A DNA stretch of 64,000 nucleotides from Desulforhopalus vacuolatus (GCF_016918505.1 NZ_JAFFPZ010000002.1:1-64000); one strand, 5' to 3'; positions 35,909 to 45,273 are shown, counted from the stretch's first letter. Translations and numbers: made by a program. Notes: generated from the sequence alone by a model not told the origin.

Positions 35909-36366
35909 AAGTTAGTTGAATCTTCCATTGCATAGTTTTGTTCATATGTGTAAAATTGAAAATTAATTTTCCAGTTGCCAAAATGAGAAACTGACTGTGA
36001 GTTAAAAGCAAGAGGAACCTGCAATCCCTATAATTCGTGTAAACTGTTGTACTACAGCAGCCATGGATATTGCAGCTCGGTAGAGTCTATCGAGTACATA
36101 CGTGGAGAATCTTTTAAACTTCAGTTTTATCGAAGATCTTTAAGGATTTATAGAAACGTATAATTTACTATAGTAGATAATAATTTACTATTAGATTCAA
36201 GACTATAGTGTTTTTTTGTTTTAACTGAATGCGCGGAAATCCCCGTCGTTCAGACCGAAAAAGATTTTAACAATGAATCAAAAAACGTGATGAAGGTTAT
36301 AGTGATTGCTATCGGTATTAGTAGTGCTACTATGGGGTTACTGTCTCTTTTTTGCTGATTTTTTTC

Positions 36367-36384
36367 CCCCGGCCAGTGCCGGGG
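36367..36384 (+). promoter_or_regulatory. GC-rich hairpin in the leader of the polysulfide reductase gene
   Basis: CCCCGGC, loop CAGT, GCCGGGG, preceded by a T run. It lies 120 bases before the start at 36504. The whole gap 35909-36503 is AT-rich, with two copies of ATAATTTACTAT (about 36160-36195) that may be regulatory; a tiny frame at 36290-36358 overlaps another stop but has no ribosome binding site, so I do not call it. Confidence 0.35.
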
Positions 36385-36503
36385 AACTTCGACTGTGGGA
36401 AATCGTGTGTTTTTTTGCTGTCTGATTGAGAAAATGCACAGCATTTTTGTGAACGAAGAATGTATTCCTTACTTATTAACTAACTAAAAGAAGGAGTTTC
36501 ACT

Positions 36504-38258
36504 ATGGGCTTGAAAGTGGTTGTTATCGGTGCAGTTGCTGCGGGGCCGAAGGCGGCGTGTCACATTATGCGTCTCCTGCCCGATGCAGAAATAACTATGA
36601 TAGATGAAGATTCTCTTATCTCTTACGGTGGTTGCGGTATCCCCTATTTTGTAGCGGGTGATGTTGCGGATGAAAAAGAGCTTCGTTCCACCAGCTTTCA
36701 CATGGTAAGAGATGTTGATTTCTTTGAGAAAGCCAAAGGAATCAAGATGATGACTGAGACCAGTGCTGTCTCTATCGATCGAAAAAACAAGACTGTTCAT
36801 GTTAAAAGCCTCAAGAACGGTGAAGAATCGGATCTTCCTTACGACAAGCTGCTGATCGCTACCGGAAGCAGACCCTTCAAGCTTCCTATTCCGGGTATTG
36901 ATGCTGAAAATGTTATCGCTATCAGCACCCTGTCTTCTGGAATTAAGGTCAAAGACCTGCTGATTGCCAATAAAGTTGGAACCGCCGTTGTTATTGGTGG
37001 TGGTGCCATTGGTGTTGAAATGGCAGAGTCTTTCAGCGACCTGTGGGGAGTAGAGACCACTCTTATTGAGTTTGCTCCGCATCTGTTCCCGGGTGCAGTT
37101 GATGAACCCTGTGGAAACATCATGGCAGACTGTCTGCGCAGGAATGGCGTTGATGTTTATGTCAATGAAGGTGCTCAGGAAATCATCTGTAAAGATGGCA
37201 GAGCAGTTGCTGTTAAAACCAACAACAGAGAACTTCCCTGTGACCTCGTCATCGCTGCAACCGGTGTTCGTGTAAGAAACGAACTGGCAGTTGGTGCCGG
37301 ACTCCATGTCGGTATGCGTGGTGGTATCTCGGTAAACAGCCGGATGCAGACTTCTGATCCGGATATCTATGCTGCAGGTGACTGTGCAGAGATCGTCCAC
37401 ATGGTTTCCGGAGAGCGCATGACCATACCTCTCGGGTCTCTTGCCAACCGTGAAGGTCGTGTTGCCGGTACCAATATCGCAGGTGGAACTGCTCAGTTTA
37501 AAGGCGCTGTCGGAAGTTTTATTGTCAAGGCTTATGACACCGCAATGGGTTCTGCGGGATTGACCATGCGGGCAGCCCGCATGGCAGGATTCGATCCAGA
37601 GTGTGTATGGATTGCAACTGGTGACCGCGCTCACTTCTTCCCGACAAGTGGTGCTCTTTATCTGTGCCTGGTTTACGATAAGAGGACGAGAAGAGTTCTG
37701 GGTATCCAGGGAACTGGTCCTGGTGAAAGCGACTCTCTGAGTGTAAGGCTTGATACTGCCATGGCCTTTATGACTCAAGGCGGGGTTGGTGATGGTGCAA
37801 AGGTTGAAGACCTCTGCAATGCAGAGACTGCTTATGCGCCTCCATTCAGTTCCGCTATTGATGCTATAAACAATCTGGGTTTCACTGCAGAGAATCAAAT
37901 GGATGGCTACGTGAAGATGATGGATCCCATGGACTTCATCAAAGTAGCAGAGGCAGGATTCTCAGATCCGGACACTGTTATTGTCGATGTTCGGACATGG
38001 GTGGAAGTTGAGCCTTTTGTTGAAAAATACGGTAAAGACAAATGGATCTACTTCCCTTATGCAACTGCGCGGGCGAATAGTCTGGATCTTTTGCCGAAAG
38101 ACAAAAATATCCTTCTGTTCTGCAGTAGCGGTGGTCGTGCTTATGAAGTTAATCGGGTTCTCTCTCATGCTGGATATAACAATATTCAGTTCGTTCCCGG
38201 TGGTCATGCATTCATGAGCAAGCTTTCTAAAAAATGGTTGCCTGAATCTCAGCAGTAA
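36504..38258 (+). CDS. CoA-disulfide / polysulfide reductase with rhodanese domain (CoADR-RHD type)
   Basis: 584 residues. The N-terminal FAD/NAD(P)H oxidoreductase has VVVIGAVAAGPKAA, the redox cysteine in SYGGCGIPYFVAG (about residue 46), LLIATGSRPF, AVVIGGGAIGVEMAES and DIYAAGDCAE. The C-terminal rhodanese domain (about 475-580) has active-site cysteine in LLFCSSGGRAYEV. Characterised relatives reduce CoA-disulfides, CoA-persulfide or polysulfide with NAD(P)H, which fits a sulfur-metabolising host. Strong AAGGAG 9 bases before the ATG and very even codon use suggest high expression; a perfect terminator follows (38290-38327). Exact substrate not deducible. Confidence 0.85.
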   Translation: MGLKVVVIGAVAAGPKAACHIMRLLPDAEITMIDEDSLISYGGCGIPYFVAGDVADEKELRSTSFHMVRDVDFFEKAKGIKMMTETSAVSIDRKNKTVHVKSLKNGEESDLPYDKLLIATGSRPFKLPIPGIDAENVIAISTLSSGIKVKDLLIANKVGTAVVIGGGAIGVEMAESFSDLWGVETTLIEFAPHLFPGAVDEPCGNIMADCLRRNGVDVYVNEGAQEIICKDGRAVAVKTNNRELPCDLVIAATGVRVRNELAVGAGLHVGMRGGISVNSRMQTSDPDIYAAGDCAEIVHMVSGERMTIPLGSLANREGRVAGTNIAGGTAQFKGAVGSFIVKAYDTAMGSAGLTMRAARMAGFDPECVWIATGDRAHFFPTSGALYLCLVYDKRTRRVLGIQGTGPGESDSLSVRLDTAMAFMTQGGVGDGAKVEDLCNAETAYAPPFSSAIDAINNLGFTAENQMDGYVKMMDPMDFIKVAEAGFSDPDTVIVDVRTWVEVEPFVEKYGKDKWIYFPYATARANSLDLLPKDKNILLFCSSGGRAYEVNRVLSHAGYNNIQFVPGGHAFMSKLSKKWLPESQQ

Positions 38259-38289
38259 TCTAAGGATGTACAGTCTGCCTGCAGACTGA

Positions 38290-38327
38290 GAAGGGGGGAA
38301 AACAGAGTACTCTGTTTTCCCCCCTTC
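38290..38327 (+). terminator. Terminator after the polysulfide reductase gene
   Basis: GAAGGGGGGAAAACAGAGT is followed directly by its exact complement ACTCTGTTTTCCCCCCTTC, a 38-base perfect palindrome, then TTCTATTTG. A second small hairpin (CAGTCTG/CAGACTG, about 38270-38287) precedes it. Confidence 0.8.
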
Positions 38328-38351
38328 TTCTATTTGTGCAACCCATCTCAT

Positions 38352-38401
38352 GGGTACCTTGAAGAACCTTGTATTTCGTCCATATTCGAGGTACAGAAGG
38401 A
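38352..38401 (+). repeat. Family A left-end fragment
   Basis: GGGTACCTTGAAGAACC, then GTATTTCGTCCATATTCGAGG and TACAGAAGG: the left palindrome of family A without the rest. It is joined to a family B-type segment. Confidence 0.6.
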
Positions 38402-38402
38402 A

Positions 38403-38550
38403 AGCAAAAGGTTTTTGTAGAGACGCCCAATTTGGGCGTCTTCAGCACAACAGATGGCTCATCTCACAACAGACGTTTCTGCAATGAAATTAATGTATCC
38501 CCCTGTTTGTCCTGTCGTGTTTTTGGGTCAGTAAAAAATGTGATTGGTAT
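38403..38550. repeat. Family B right portion, copy B4
   Basis: It ends GGGTCAGTAAAAAATGTGAT then TGGTAT. It contains the perfect dyad AGACGCCCAA t TTGGGCGTCT (about 38423-38443), shared in degenerate form with B7. The left end is missing, replaced by the A fragment. Confidence 0.55.
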
Positions 38551-38605
38551 AAAACACGTGGTGCAGCACTGGTCATGGCATTATAAAGGGATAAAGAAAA
38601 AATGT

Positions 38606-39397
38606 TTACTTGAAGAGGGCAGGGATTCGCTGAAATTCCTGTCCGACGTCTCTGGGGCGGTGGGCATCTGAGCCCATAATAAATTCCAGTCCGAGTGTCC
38701 TGGCTTTGAGAAGGATGGGGAGGGCAGGAAACTGTTCTCCGCGCAGCGGAAAGCCGGAGGTGTTGATCTCCAGTTTCATTCCTTTTTCTTTCATGAGACG
38801 CAGTAATGAATCAATCTGTTTCAGATGCCGGCTGGTAAGGCTCCACCCTTTGATATGGCGCATGGCACCGTCGAGATGGCAGAGTTTTGTCGCGGGAAGG
38901 TACTCCACTGCCTCCTCAAGGGCATTGAGGTAACGGGAGAAGAGTTCCTCTGTGCCGAGCTTGATGATCAGTTGCTGGTCTTCTTCACTGCGGCTGAAGA
39001 GGTTAAGATGGTTGCTGTGTTCGGGAATTTTTAAAAAATGGCAGGAGATCCCAATCTCTGCCCAGTTACGGGCCAGAAGCCTTTCACGTAACTGCTGACG
39101 ATGCTCCAGATTCCAGCCGCATTCTACGCCCAGACCAATCTTAATCCTGCCGGCATAACGTTTTTGCAGCTGGCCACCTTCAGTGAAATACGTGTCAAAG
39201 AGTTCATCGGTGAGCCATGTTCTCTTTTTCCAGTGGATATTTGCTTCGAGATGTTCGAGGAAGGTGATGCTGGTAATACCGGAAGAGATGGCTGATTGGA
39301 CATACTCTTCCATACTCCCCTCTGCATGATTGCAGAACGGAGTATGGACATGCCCGTCAGAGGTGAAGTCAAGAGCTGGAAGGGGCAGATCAGGCAT
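38606..39397 (-). CDS. PHP-domain phosphoesterase, histidinol-phosphatase (HisK) type
   Basis: 263 residues. Metal-binding motifs run in the PHP order: DGHVHTPFCNHAEGS near the N-terminus, FLEHLE, GVECGW, SCHFLKI, HLDGAMR, and the C-terminal GSDAHRPRDVG. Family members hydrolyse histidinol phosphate in histidine synthesis. hisD is in this window but 21 kb away. It overlaps the upstream 62-residue gene by 8 bases. Alternative: another PHP phosphatase. Confidence 0.8.
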   Translation of the reverse strand: MPDLPLPALDFTSDGHVHTPFCNHAEGSMEEYVQSAISSGITSITFLEHLEANIHWKKRTWLTDELFDTYFTEGGQLQKRYAGRIKIGLGVECGWNLEHRQQLRERLLARNWAEIGISCHFLKIPEHSNHLNLFSRSEEDQQLIIKLGTEELFSRYLNALEEAVEYLPATKLCHLDGAMRHIKGWSLTSRHLKQIDSLLRLMKEKGMKLEINTSGFPLRGEQFPALPILLKARTLGLEFIMGSDAHRPRDVGQEFQRIPALFK

Positions 39398-39578
39398 TGC
39401 CCCTTGGGAAAAAGTGGAGGGTTCCGTCTATGCCAGACATGTCACAGTAATGACCCTGGTCCAGCTCAAAGTCGAGAAAATCCTGCATGCCATCAACATC
39501 AAGGGCAAGGGCAGGACCATCCGGCAGGTGATAGACTACGGTTTCTACTGCAGTTAAATCTACGGGGTGAGTGAACAT
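39390..39578 (-). CDS. Small conserved-looking protein, unknown function
   Basis: 62 residues beginning MFTHPVDLTAVETVVYHLPD and ending FFPRGNA. It lies directly before the PHP gene, overlapping it by 8 bases, which suggests coupled translation. I chose ATG at 39578 (AGAGGA about 11 bases upstream) over the longer frame from 39638, whose first 20 residues are AT-biased. Acidic, no membrane segment or motif. The gap 39579-39889 is AT-rich, and I see nothing else in it. Confidence 0.5.
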   Translation of the reverse strand: MFTHPVDLTAVETVVYHLPDGPALALDVDGMQDFLDFELDQGHYCDMSGIDGTLHFFPRGNA

Positions 39579-39889
39579 TTTTGCGTCAATCCTCTTTTTG
39601 TGCTGTGAAGCAGAGTATTTCAATACTCTACTGAACAAAATATACTTTGCTGTATACGGTTATTTTTCATAAACTTCAATATTATTCCGTTTTAGAGAGT
39701 GGAAAAAACAGTAAATATATGGTTCATATTTTCGTTTCTGCAGAAACCTGAATCTGCTTTCATGCAGGGAAGAATCTGTGAATTTAGTTTACTATTAGAG
39801 CTCTCCCCATTAAAATGACCCTCTTGTGTGAGAAATAGTGGCTCAATAAATATTGGGCCTGGCCATATTAATTTTGACTAAGGTGATGT

Positions 39890-40819
39890 ATGAGTGATGA
39901 AAAGAGCATTTTTGGATCGGTGAAGAATCCTTCTGCAGTGGAGCCCAAAAAACTGACCCTCGACAGCAAGATAAAATTTCGTTGTCATCCCGGCGTAAGC
40001 TGTTTCACTGCCTGTTGCGGGGGAATCAAAATAGTCCTTACCCCCTATGATATTCTCTGCCTCAGTCGGCGTCTTGAACTTGAGCCTTCCGATTTTGTTC
40101 AGCGTTACACCGAACCCACCTGGCTGGAGAAAACAGATATGCCGGGGGTCCAGCTTAAAATGCGTGAGGAGGATGACAGGTGTCCCTTTGTAACCCCCAA
40201 AGGGTGTACTGTTTATACGGATCGGCCTACTGCCTGTCGCTATTATCCGGTGGGGATGGCAGATTTTCATGAGGGTGGCAGCAGAGACGCTGAAGGAAAT
40301 GAGAACGCGGCTGCGGAGGATAAATTCTTTTTTATTGTGAGAGAACCGCACTGCAAGGGATTCGAAGAAGATAAAGAATGGACCGTAAGGGAGTGGCGTG
40401 CTGACCAGGGAGTGGATGTCCGTGACGAAATGAATAAAGGCTGGTTGAGGCTTGTCATGCGGCGCAAATCCTTTGGCCATCAGGCGAGTCTGTCAGAGCA
40501 GGCTAAACGTATGTTTTTTATGGCCTCTACAGATCTGCATACCTTCCGCCGTTTTATCTTTGAGAGCTCCTTTCTGGAGACCTACGAGCTTGACCCGCAA
40601 GTGATAGAAGAGATCAAAACTGATGACGTGGCTTTGATGCTTTTCTCCTTCGAATATCTTGCGGCGACACTCTTTGGCGCTACAAAAATGGACATCCGTC
40701 CTGATAAACTCAAGGAAAAGGTTGAACAGTTGAAAAAACGTCAGGGTGAGCAGGTTCTGCAGTCGGTGGCAGACTATGAGAAGATGAAGGCCGGGCGCGA
40801 TAAGAAAAAGGTGGACTGA
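39890..40819 (+). CDS. YkgJ-family cysteine-cluster protein
   Basis: 309 residues. Eight-cysteine pattern of the YkgJ (CxxxCxxCC) family: RCHPGVSCFTACCGGIKI, CPFVTPKGCTVYTDRPTACRYYPVG, then ACRYYPVG-distal CKGFEE. These cysteines likely bind zinc or an Fe-S cluster; role unknown. The C-terminal half (about 200-309) is charged and helical. A good terminator follows at 40853-40889. Confidence 0.8.
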   Translation: MSDEKSIFGSVKNPSAVEPKKLTLDSKIKFRCHPGVSCFTACCGGIKIVLTPYDILCLSRRLELEPSDFVQRYTEPTWLEKTDMPGVQLKMREEDDRCPFVTPKGCTVYTDRPTACRYYPVGMADFHEGGSRDAEGNENAAAEDKFFFIVREPHCKGFEEDKEWTVREWRADQGVDVRDEMNKGWLRLVMRRKSFGHQASLSEQAKRMFFMASTDLHTFRRFIFESSFLETYELDPQVIEEIKTDDVALMLFSFEYLAATLFGATKMDIRPDKLKEKVEQLKKRQGEQVLQSVADYEKMKAGRDKKKVD

Positions 40820-40852
40820 TTGCGAGAAGTAAAAGGAAGAATTTTGTAAAGG

Positions 40853-40889
40853 AAAAGGGGGCACCGGAAACGGTACTCCCCTTTTTTTT
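40853..40889 (+). terminator. Rho-independent terminator after the YkgJ-family gene
   Basis: AAAAGGGG-GCACCG, GAAA tetraloop, CGGTAC-TCCCC, then eight T. It also lies just past the end of the convergent carbonic anhydrase gene and may serve both. Confidence 0.8.
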
Positions 40890-40912
40890 ATGAAAGAAGC
40901 TTTCAGGGGATG

Positions 40913-41506
40913 TCAAATGAGCTGGACGGCACCTGTGGAGAGGTTGTAAAAGGTGGGAATAACTTTCACCGTTCCTTCCTTGACGAGGTCATGGATAATG
41001 GGTTCAGAGCTGGATATTTTTTCGCAGATGTTACGAGTCAATTCCTTTGAAGCGTTGTCCAGCAGATCTCCCTCCTCCATATTCCTGGCAACCTTCAGAG
41101 CTGCGTCAATGGGTGGGATAAGGGTTGCAATGTGTCCGCCGAGGCGGGAACCGCTGGCTACTGCCGTAATCGCTCCACAGGAGCTGTGTCCCATGACCAT
41201 TACCAGCCTGGCCTGCAGATGGGTAACGGCATATTCAATACTGCCGAGCATCTGATCGTTGACCAGGCCCCCGGCGACTCTCAAAACGAAAAGATCTCCA
41301 AGTCCGAGGTCAAAGATGTACAACGGGGGAACCCTTGAATCGGCACAGGTGAGAATCACTGCCAGTGGCTGCTGGCGTTCCGCATGCAGTTCAAGAGCTT
41401 CGCCGCAGTGGTCTTTGTGAGTGATATTGCAATTCATGAACCGCTGGTTTCCTTCAAACAGGATTTTCAACGCTTCATCCGCAGTATAAATTTCTTCTCG
41501 TACCAT
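40913..41506 (-). CDS. Beta-class carbonic anhydrase
   Basis: 197 residues, cytoplasmic. The zinc ligands are in place: CADSR (VILTCADSRVPP) and the HxxC pair in MVMGHSSCGAI; the GLGDLFVLRVAGG segment is typical. It interconverts CO2 and bicarbonate, plausibly serving the carboxylating and decarboxylating steps that run beside the pyruvate oxidoreductase encoded just upstream on the same strand. A perfect palindrome (41573-41608) separates the two, so they are probably separate units. GAGGTAAC precedes the ATG. Confidence 0.9.
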   Translation of the reverse strand: MVREEIYTADEALKILFEGNQRFMNCNITHKDHCGEALELHAERQQPLAVILTCADSRVPPLYIFDLGLGDLFVLRVAGGLVNDQMLGSIEYAVTHLQARLVMVMGHSSCGAITAVASGSRLGGHIATLIPPIDAALKVARNMEEGDLLDNASKELTRNICEKISSSEPIIHDLVKEGTVKVIPTFYNLSTGAVQLI

Positions 41507-41572
41507 TGTTACCTCTCTTATATCAAAATGAAAAAGGAAGGGTGCAATATTGCAAAGTCAGAAAATATAAAA

Positions 41573-41608
41573 AAAAGGAATTGGTGAACATGTTCACCAA
41601 TTCCTTTT
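41573..41608 (-). terminator. 36-base perfect palindrome, terminator of the pyruvate oxidoreductase gene
   Basis: AAAAGGAATTGGTGAACA followed directly by TGTTCACCAATTCCTTTT. The stem ends in TTTT on both strands. It lies about 85 bases past the por stop. Confidence 0.75.
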
Positions 41609-41652
41609 ATATAATGCCTTGATTAAATTAAAGCAAGTTGGGAACAAACCTG

Positions 41653-41684
41653 GTGCCGACAAACTACACGCAGCCTGTCGGCAC
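41653..41684 (-). promoter_or_regulatory. Hairpin just after the por stop codon
   Basis: GTGCCGACA, 14-base loop, TGTCGGCAC: nine perfect pairs starting 8 bases past the por stop on the minus strand. It may protect the mRNA 3' end. Confidence 0.5.
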
Positions 41685-41691
41685 TTTCCCC

Positions 41692-44600
41692 TTATTTAGG
41701 TTCCAGAGCACCTGCAAGACTGGTAAGGAATGCCCAGCGTCTCTCAACGTCACCCTGTGCTTCAGCCATCAGTTTCTCGGCATTATCCGGATTCATCCGT
41801 TTGAGTGAGCGATAGCGGTTTTCTGCCATGGCATACTCTTCGAATGGAATGGATGGAGCTTTAGAGTCAATAAGAAGCGGGTTTTTGCCCTCTGCGGCAA
41901 GCATCGGATTGTAGCGATAGAGCGGCCAGTGACCACAGGCAACTGCTTTTTGCTGCTGATGCAGACCATGGGCCATGTTGATCCCGTGGTTGATGCAGTG
42001 CGAGTAGGCAATGATCAGTGACGGACCATCGTATGCTTCTGCCTCTTTGATGGTTTTCACAGCGTGTGCCGGGTTGGCTCCAATGCTGATCTGACCAACA
42101 TAGATGTTGCCATAGGTTGCGAAGATCATACCCATGTTTTTCTTCGGCATTTTCTTTCCACCAGCAGCAAATTGTGCCGTAGCTGCACGCGGGGTCGATT
42201 TAGACATCTGACCACCGGTATTGGAATATACCTCAGTGTCCATCACGAGGATGTTGATGTCTTCTCCGGAGGCGAGAACATGGTCAACGCCACCGTAGCC
42301 GATATCGTAGGCCCAGCCGTCACCACCAAAGCTCCATACAGATTTGCGAACGAGGTAATCAGCAACAGAGAGAAGTCGTTTGGCAAGAATATCGCTGCTC
42401 TTTTCAAGGACTGTTTTCAGTTCAGCGATACGGCCGCGTTGAGTCTCAATATCGGCCTGTTCTTTCTGCGTGGCGTTGAGAATGGATTCTGCAAGAGCCT
42501 TGTCAATAATACCGGCATCGGCAGTTTTGGTAATAAGTTCAGTGGCCTGAGAAGCAAGTTTCTTCACAGTGGTGCGCATACCTGCACCAAACTCAGCAGC
42601 ATCCTCAAAGAGAGAGTTGGACCATGCAGGTCCACGTCCGTCGGCACGCTTGGTGTAAGGTGTAGTCGGCAGGTTGCCGCTGTAGATGGAAGAGCAACCG
42701 GTGGCATTACCAACCATCAGATGATCTCCGAAGAGCTGGGAGATCAGTTTAACATAGGGAGTTTCGCCACAGCCAGCGCAGGCACCGGAGAACTCAAAGA
42801 GCGGCTGCATGAGCATCGCGCCTTTAACAGTGCTGAGGTTGACGTCTGCAGGATTAACTTCCGGTTTGCTGAGGAAATATTTTACGTTGGGAATCTGTTG
42901 AACTTTCAATTCTTCCGTGTTGGGAATCATTTCAAGGGCTTTGGTTTTCGCCGGGCAGGCGTCAACGCAGAGAGTACATCCACAACAGTCTTCAGTAAAG
43001 ATCTGGATAGCAAACTGTTTGCCTTTGAACTGTTTACCGACGGCATCTTTAGTTTTGAAGGATGCCGGGGCATCAGAGGCATCATCAATGACTTTGAGAC
43101 GGATTGCAGCATGGGGGCAAACCAGTGCACATTGACCACACTGGATGCAGTTGTCAGCGATCCAGGTCGGAACGTTTACTGCAATATTCCGTTTTTCAAA
43201 CTGAGTTGTACCTGTTGGCCATGTACCATCGTCCGGTATTTCAGAAACCTTGAGGGTATCGCCTTTGCCTTCGATCATTTTTGCAGTGACGTTTTTAACA
43301 AACTCAGGGGCATCATCAGGAACGGTGGGAGGCATGGCGTCGCCATCGGTGGCGCTGCCCAGAGCTACTTCAACAATAGCGTTGATGGCACCATCAACAG
43401 CACCGTAGTTCATCTGCACAACTTCATCACCTTTCTTGCTATAGGTTTTCTTGATAGCATTTTTGATAGAGGTGATGGCTTCTTCTTTCGAGAGGATCCC
43501 CGAAATCATGAAGAAAGCAGTCTGCATGATCATGTTGATACGCGCACCAAGGCCAAGTGCTACACCGAGTTTGAGTGCATCAATGATGTAGAGTTTGGCT
43601 TTCTTGTCAATCAATTGTTTCTGTACGGAACCAGGCAGCTGTGCCCAGATGGCGTCTTTATCGAAACTGGAGGTCAGCAGAAAGGTTCCGCCATCAACGA
43701 GGTGGCTGAGCATATCCACGTGCTTGAGGAACGTAAAGTTATGGCAGGCAACGAACTGCGCGTTCTGGATAAGATAAGGTGCAATAATTGGGTTCTTACC
43801 GAAACGCAGATGGCTGGTGGTAACAGAGCCGGACTTTTTGGAGTCGTAGACAAAATAACCCTGAGCTGAGTTATCAGTTTCCGTTCCGATAATTTTAATG
43901 GTGTTCTTATTGGCACCGACAGTTCCGTCAGAACCGAGACCGAAGAACATCGCATTGTAAACACCTTCTTCATTCATGTTGAAGGTCTTGTCATAATCAA
44001 GGCTGGCGTGGGTGACATCATCATCTACACCAACAGCATATTTGTTCATCGGTGTGGCTGCATTCATGTTGTCATACACAGCTTTAACCATGGCCGGAGT
44101 AAACTCTGCTGAACCAAGACCATAGCGACCAGAGAGAACAACCGGTTTGTCCATTTCACCGGCTTCCATAGCTTCACCGATGGCGGCGCGAACATCAAGA
44201 TAAAGCGGCTCACCAGCTCCGCCCGGTTCTTTGGTGCGGTCAAGAACAGTAACTGTTTTCACGCTCTTCGGCAGGGCGGCAACCATTGCTTTACAGTCAA
44301 AGGGGCGGAAAAGGCGGACAATAACCAGACCGATTTTCTCACCCTGGGCGACCAGGTAATCAATGGTCGTAGCGATGGTTTCGCAGCCGGAAGCCATGGC
44401 GACGACGACGCGATCAGCATCGGGAGATCCATGGTAGTCAAAGAGGTGATACTGACGACCGGCGACTGTGGCAAATTTGTCCATGATATCTTGAACAATC
44501 TTCGGTGTCGCATTGTAATATTTGTTTACGGTCTCACGGCCAATAAAGTTGACATCGGGGTTTTGAGCGGTACCGCGGATGACCGGACGGTCTGGAGTAA

Positions 44601-45222
44601 GTCCGCGTTTACGGTGTTCAAAAACCAGATCTTCATTGATCATCTCTGCGATCTGATCCATGGAGAGCTGCTCAATCTTTTGAATCTCATGGGAGGTCCG
44701 GAAACCGTCATAGAAATGGATGAATGGAATACGGGTTTCCAGGGTTGCCTCAGTTGCAACGAGAGCAAGGTCCTGTGCTTCCTGGACGCTTGTAGAACCA
44801 AGCATTGCAAAGCCGGTTTGGCGTGCAGCATAGATATCGCCATGGTCACCGAAAATGGAAAGACCCTGGCATGCAATAGCGCGGGCTGTAACGTGGAAAA
44901 CGGTTGAGATAAGCTCCCCGGCGATCTTGTACATATTAGGGATCATCAGAAGCAGTCCCTGGGAAGCAGTAAATGTGGTGCAGACTGCCCCGGTGGTCAG
45001 TGAGCCATGAATGGCACCGGCAACCCCGGCCTCAGATTGCATCTGAGTAACAACGGGAACTGAACCCCATATATTCTCCACCCCGCCAGTAGATTTAATA
45101 TCTGCTTCAGCAGCAAGGGGTGTAGAGGGGGTGATCGGATAGAGGGTGATGATCTCACTCGTGGCGTAAGCCACGTGGGTACAGGCCTGATTGCCGTCAA
45201 TTGTTACCATCTTACGCGACAT
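41692..45222 (-). CDS. por: Pyruvate:ferredoxin (flavodoxin) oxidoreductase, single chain
   Basis: 1176 residues with all domains in one chain. N-terminal pyrimidine-binding domain (YPITPSTPLAAEAD), then the gamma-type domain, two ferredoxin-type clusters (CIQCGQCALVCPHAAI and CCGCTLCVDACPAKTK), and thiamine-diphosphate domain (CAGCGETPYVKLISQLFGD, GGDGWAYDIGYGGVDHVL, MDTEVYSNTGGQMSKSTPR). The lone CAGCG cysteines and the C-terminal extension fit NifJ/PFOR type. It oxidises pyruvate to acetyl-CoA plus CO2 and reduces ferredoxin, a central step in anaerobes. GGAGAACATT precedes the ATG. Long stop-free antisense frames reflect strong codon bias. Confidence 0.95.
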   Translation of the reverse strand: MSRKMVTIDGNQACTHVAYATSEIITLYPITPSTPLAAEADIKSTGGVENIWGSVPVVTQMQSEAGVAGAIHGSLTTGAVCTTFTASQGLLLMIPNMYKIAGELISTVFHVTARAIACQGLSIFGDHGDIYAARQTGFAMLGSTSVQEAQDLALVATEATLETRIPFIHFYDGFRTSHEIQKIEQLSMDQIAEMINEDLVFEHRKRGLTPDRPVIRGTAQNPDVNFIGRETVNKYYNATPKIVQDIMDKFATVAGRQYHLFDYHGSPDADRVVVAMASGCETIATTIDYLVAQGEKIGLVIVRLFRPFDCKAMVAALPKSVKTVTVLDRTKEPGGAGEPLYLDVRAAIGEAMEAGEMDKPVVLSGRYGLGSAEFTPAMVKAVYDNMNAATPMNKYAVGVDDDVTHASLDYDKTFNMNEEGVYNAMFFGLGSDGTVGANKNTIKIIGTETDNSAQGYFVYDSKKSGSVTTSHLRFGKNPIIAPYLIQNAQFVACHNFTFLKHVDMLSHLVDGGTFLLTSSFDKDAIWAQLPGSVQKQLIDKKAKLYIIDALKLGVALGLGARINMIMQTAFFMISGILSKEEAITSIKNAIKKTYSKKGDEVVQMNYGAVDGAINAIVEVALGSATDGDAMPPTVPDDAPEFVKNVTAKMIEGKGDTLKVSEIPDDGTWPTGTTQFEKRNIAVNVPTWIADNCIQCGQCALVCPHAAIRLKVIDDASDAPASFKTKDAVGKQFKGKQFAIQIFTEDCCGCTLCVDACPAKTKALEMIPNTEELKVQQIPNVKYFLSKPEVNPADVNLSTVKGAMLMQPLFEFSGACAGCGETPYVKLISQLFGDHLMVGNATGCSSIYSGNLPTTPYTKRADGRGPAWSNSLFEDAAEFGAGMRTTVKKLASQATELITKTADAGIIDKALAESILNATQKEQADIETQRGRIAELKTVLEKSSDILAKRLLSVADYLVRKSVWSFGGDGWAYDIGYGGVDHVLASGEDINILVMDTEVYSNTGGQMSKSTPRAATAQFAAGGKKMPKKNMGMIFATYGNIYVGQISIGANPAHAVKTIKEAEAYDGPSLIIAYSHCINHGINMAHGLHQQQKAVACGHWPLYRYNPMLAAEGKNPLLIDSKAPSIPFEEYAMAENRYRSLKRMNPDNAEKLMAEAQGDVERRWAFLTSLAGALEPK

Positions 45223-45254
45223 AATGTTCTCCTTGGTTCGCGAGATTAAAAGTA

Positions 45255-45273
45255 TTACCGGTGGATCCGGTAA
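45255..45273 (-). promoter_or_regulatory. Short hairpin in the por leader
   Basis: TTACCGG, loop of 5, CCGGTAA: seven perfect pairs, 33 bases before the por start codon on the minus strand. Confidence 0.45.

Noticed and set aside
36065-36110. tRNA-like D-arm (GCAGCTCGGTAGAG)
   Set aside because: No matching acceptor stem, anticodon arm or TTCGAAT-type T loop can be built around it.
36290-36358. 22-residue hydrophobic frame (MKVIVIAIGISSATMGLLSL...) before the polysulfide reductase gene
   Set aside because: It overlaps another tiny frame at TGATG but has no ribosome binding site; too short to support.
36480-37898. 472-codon minus-strand frame opposite the polysulfide reductase gene
   Set aside because: Same cause: shadow of a highly biased gene with clear FAD, NAD and rhodanese motifs on the plus strand.
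42064-43869. 601-codon open frame on the plus strand inside por
   Set aside because: It is fully antisense to por, has no ribosome binding site or recognisable domain, and arises because por has strong codon bias that removes stops on the opposite strand.
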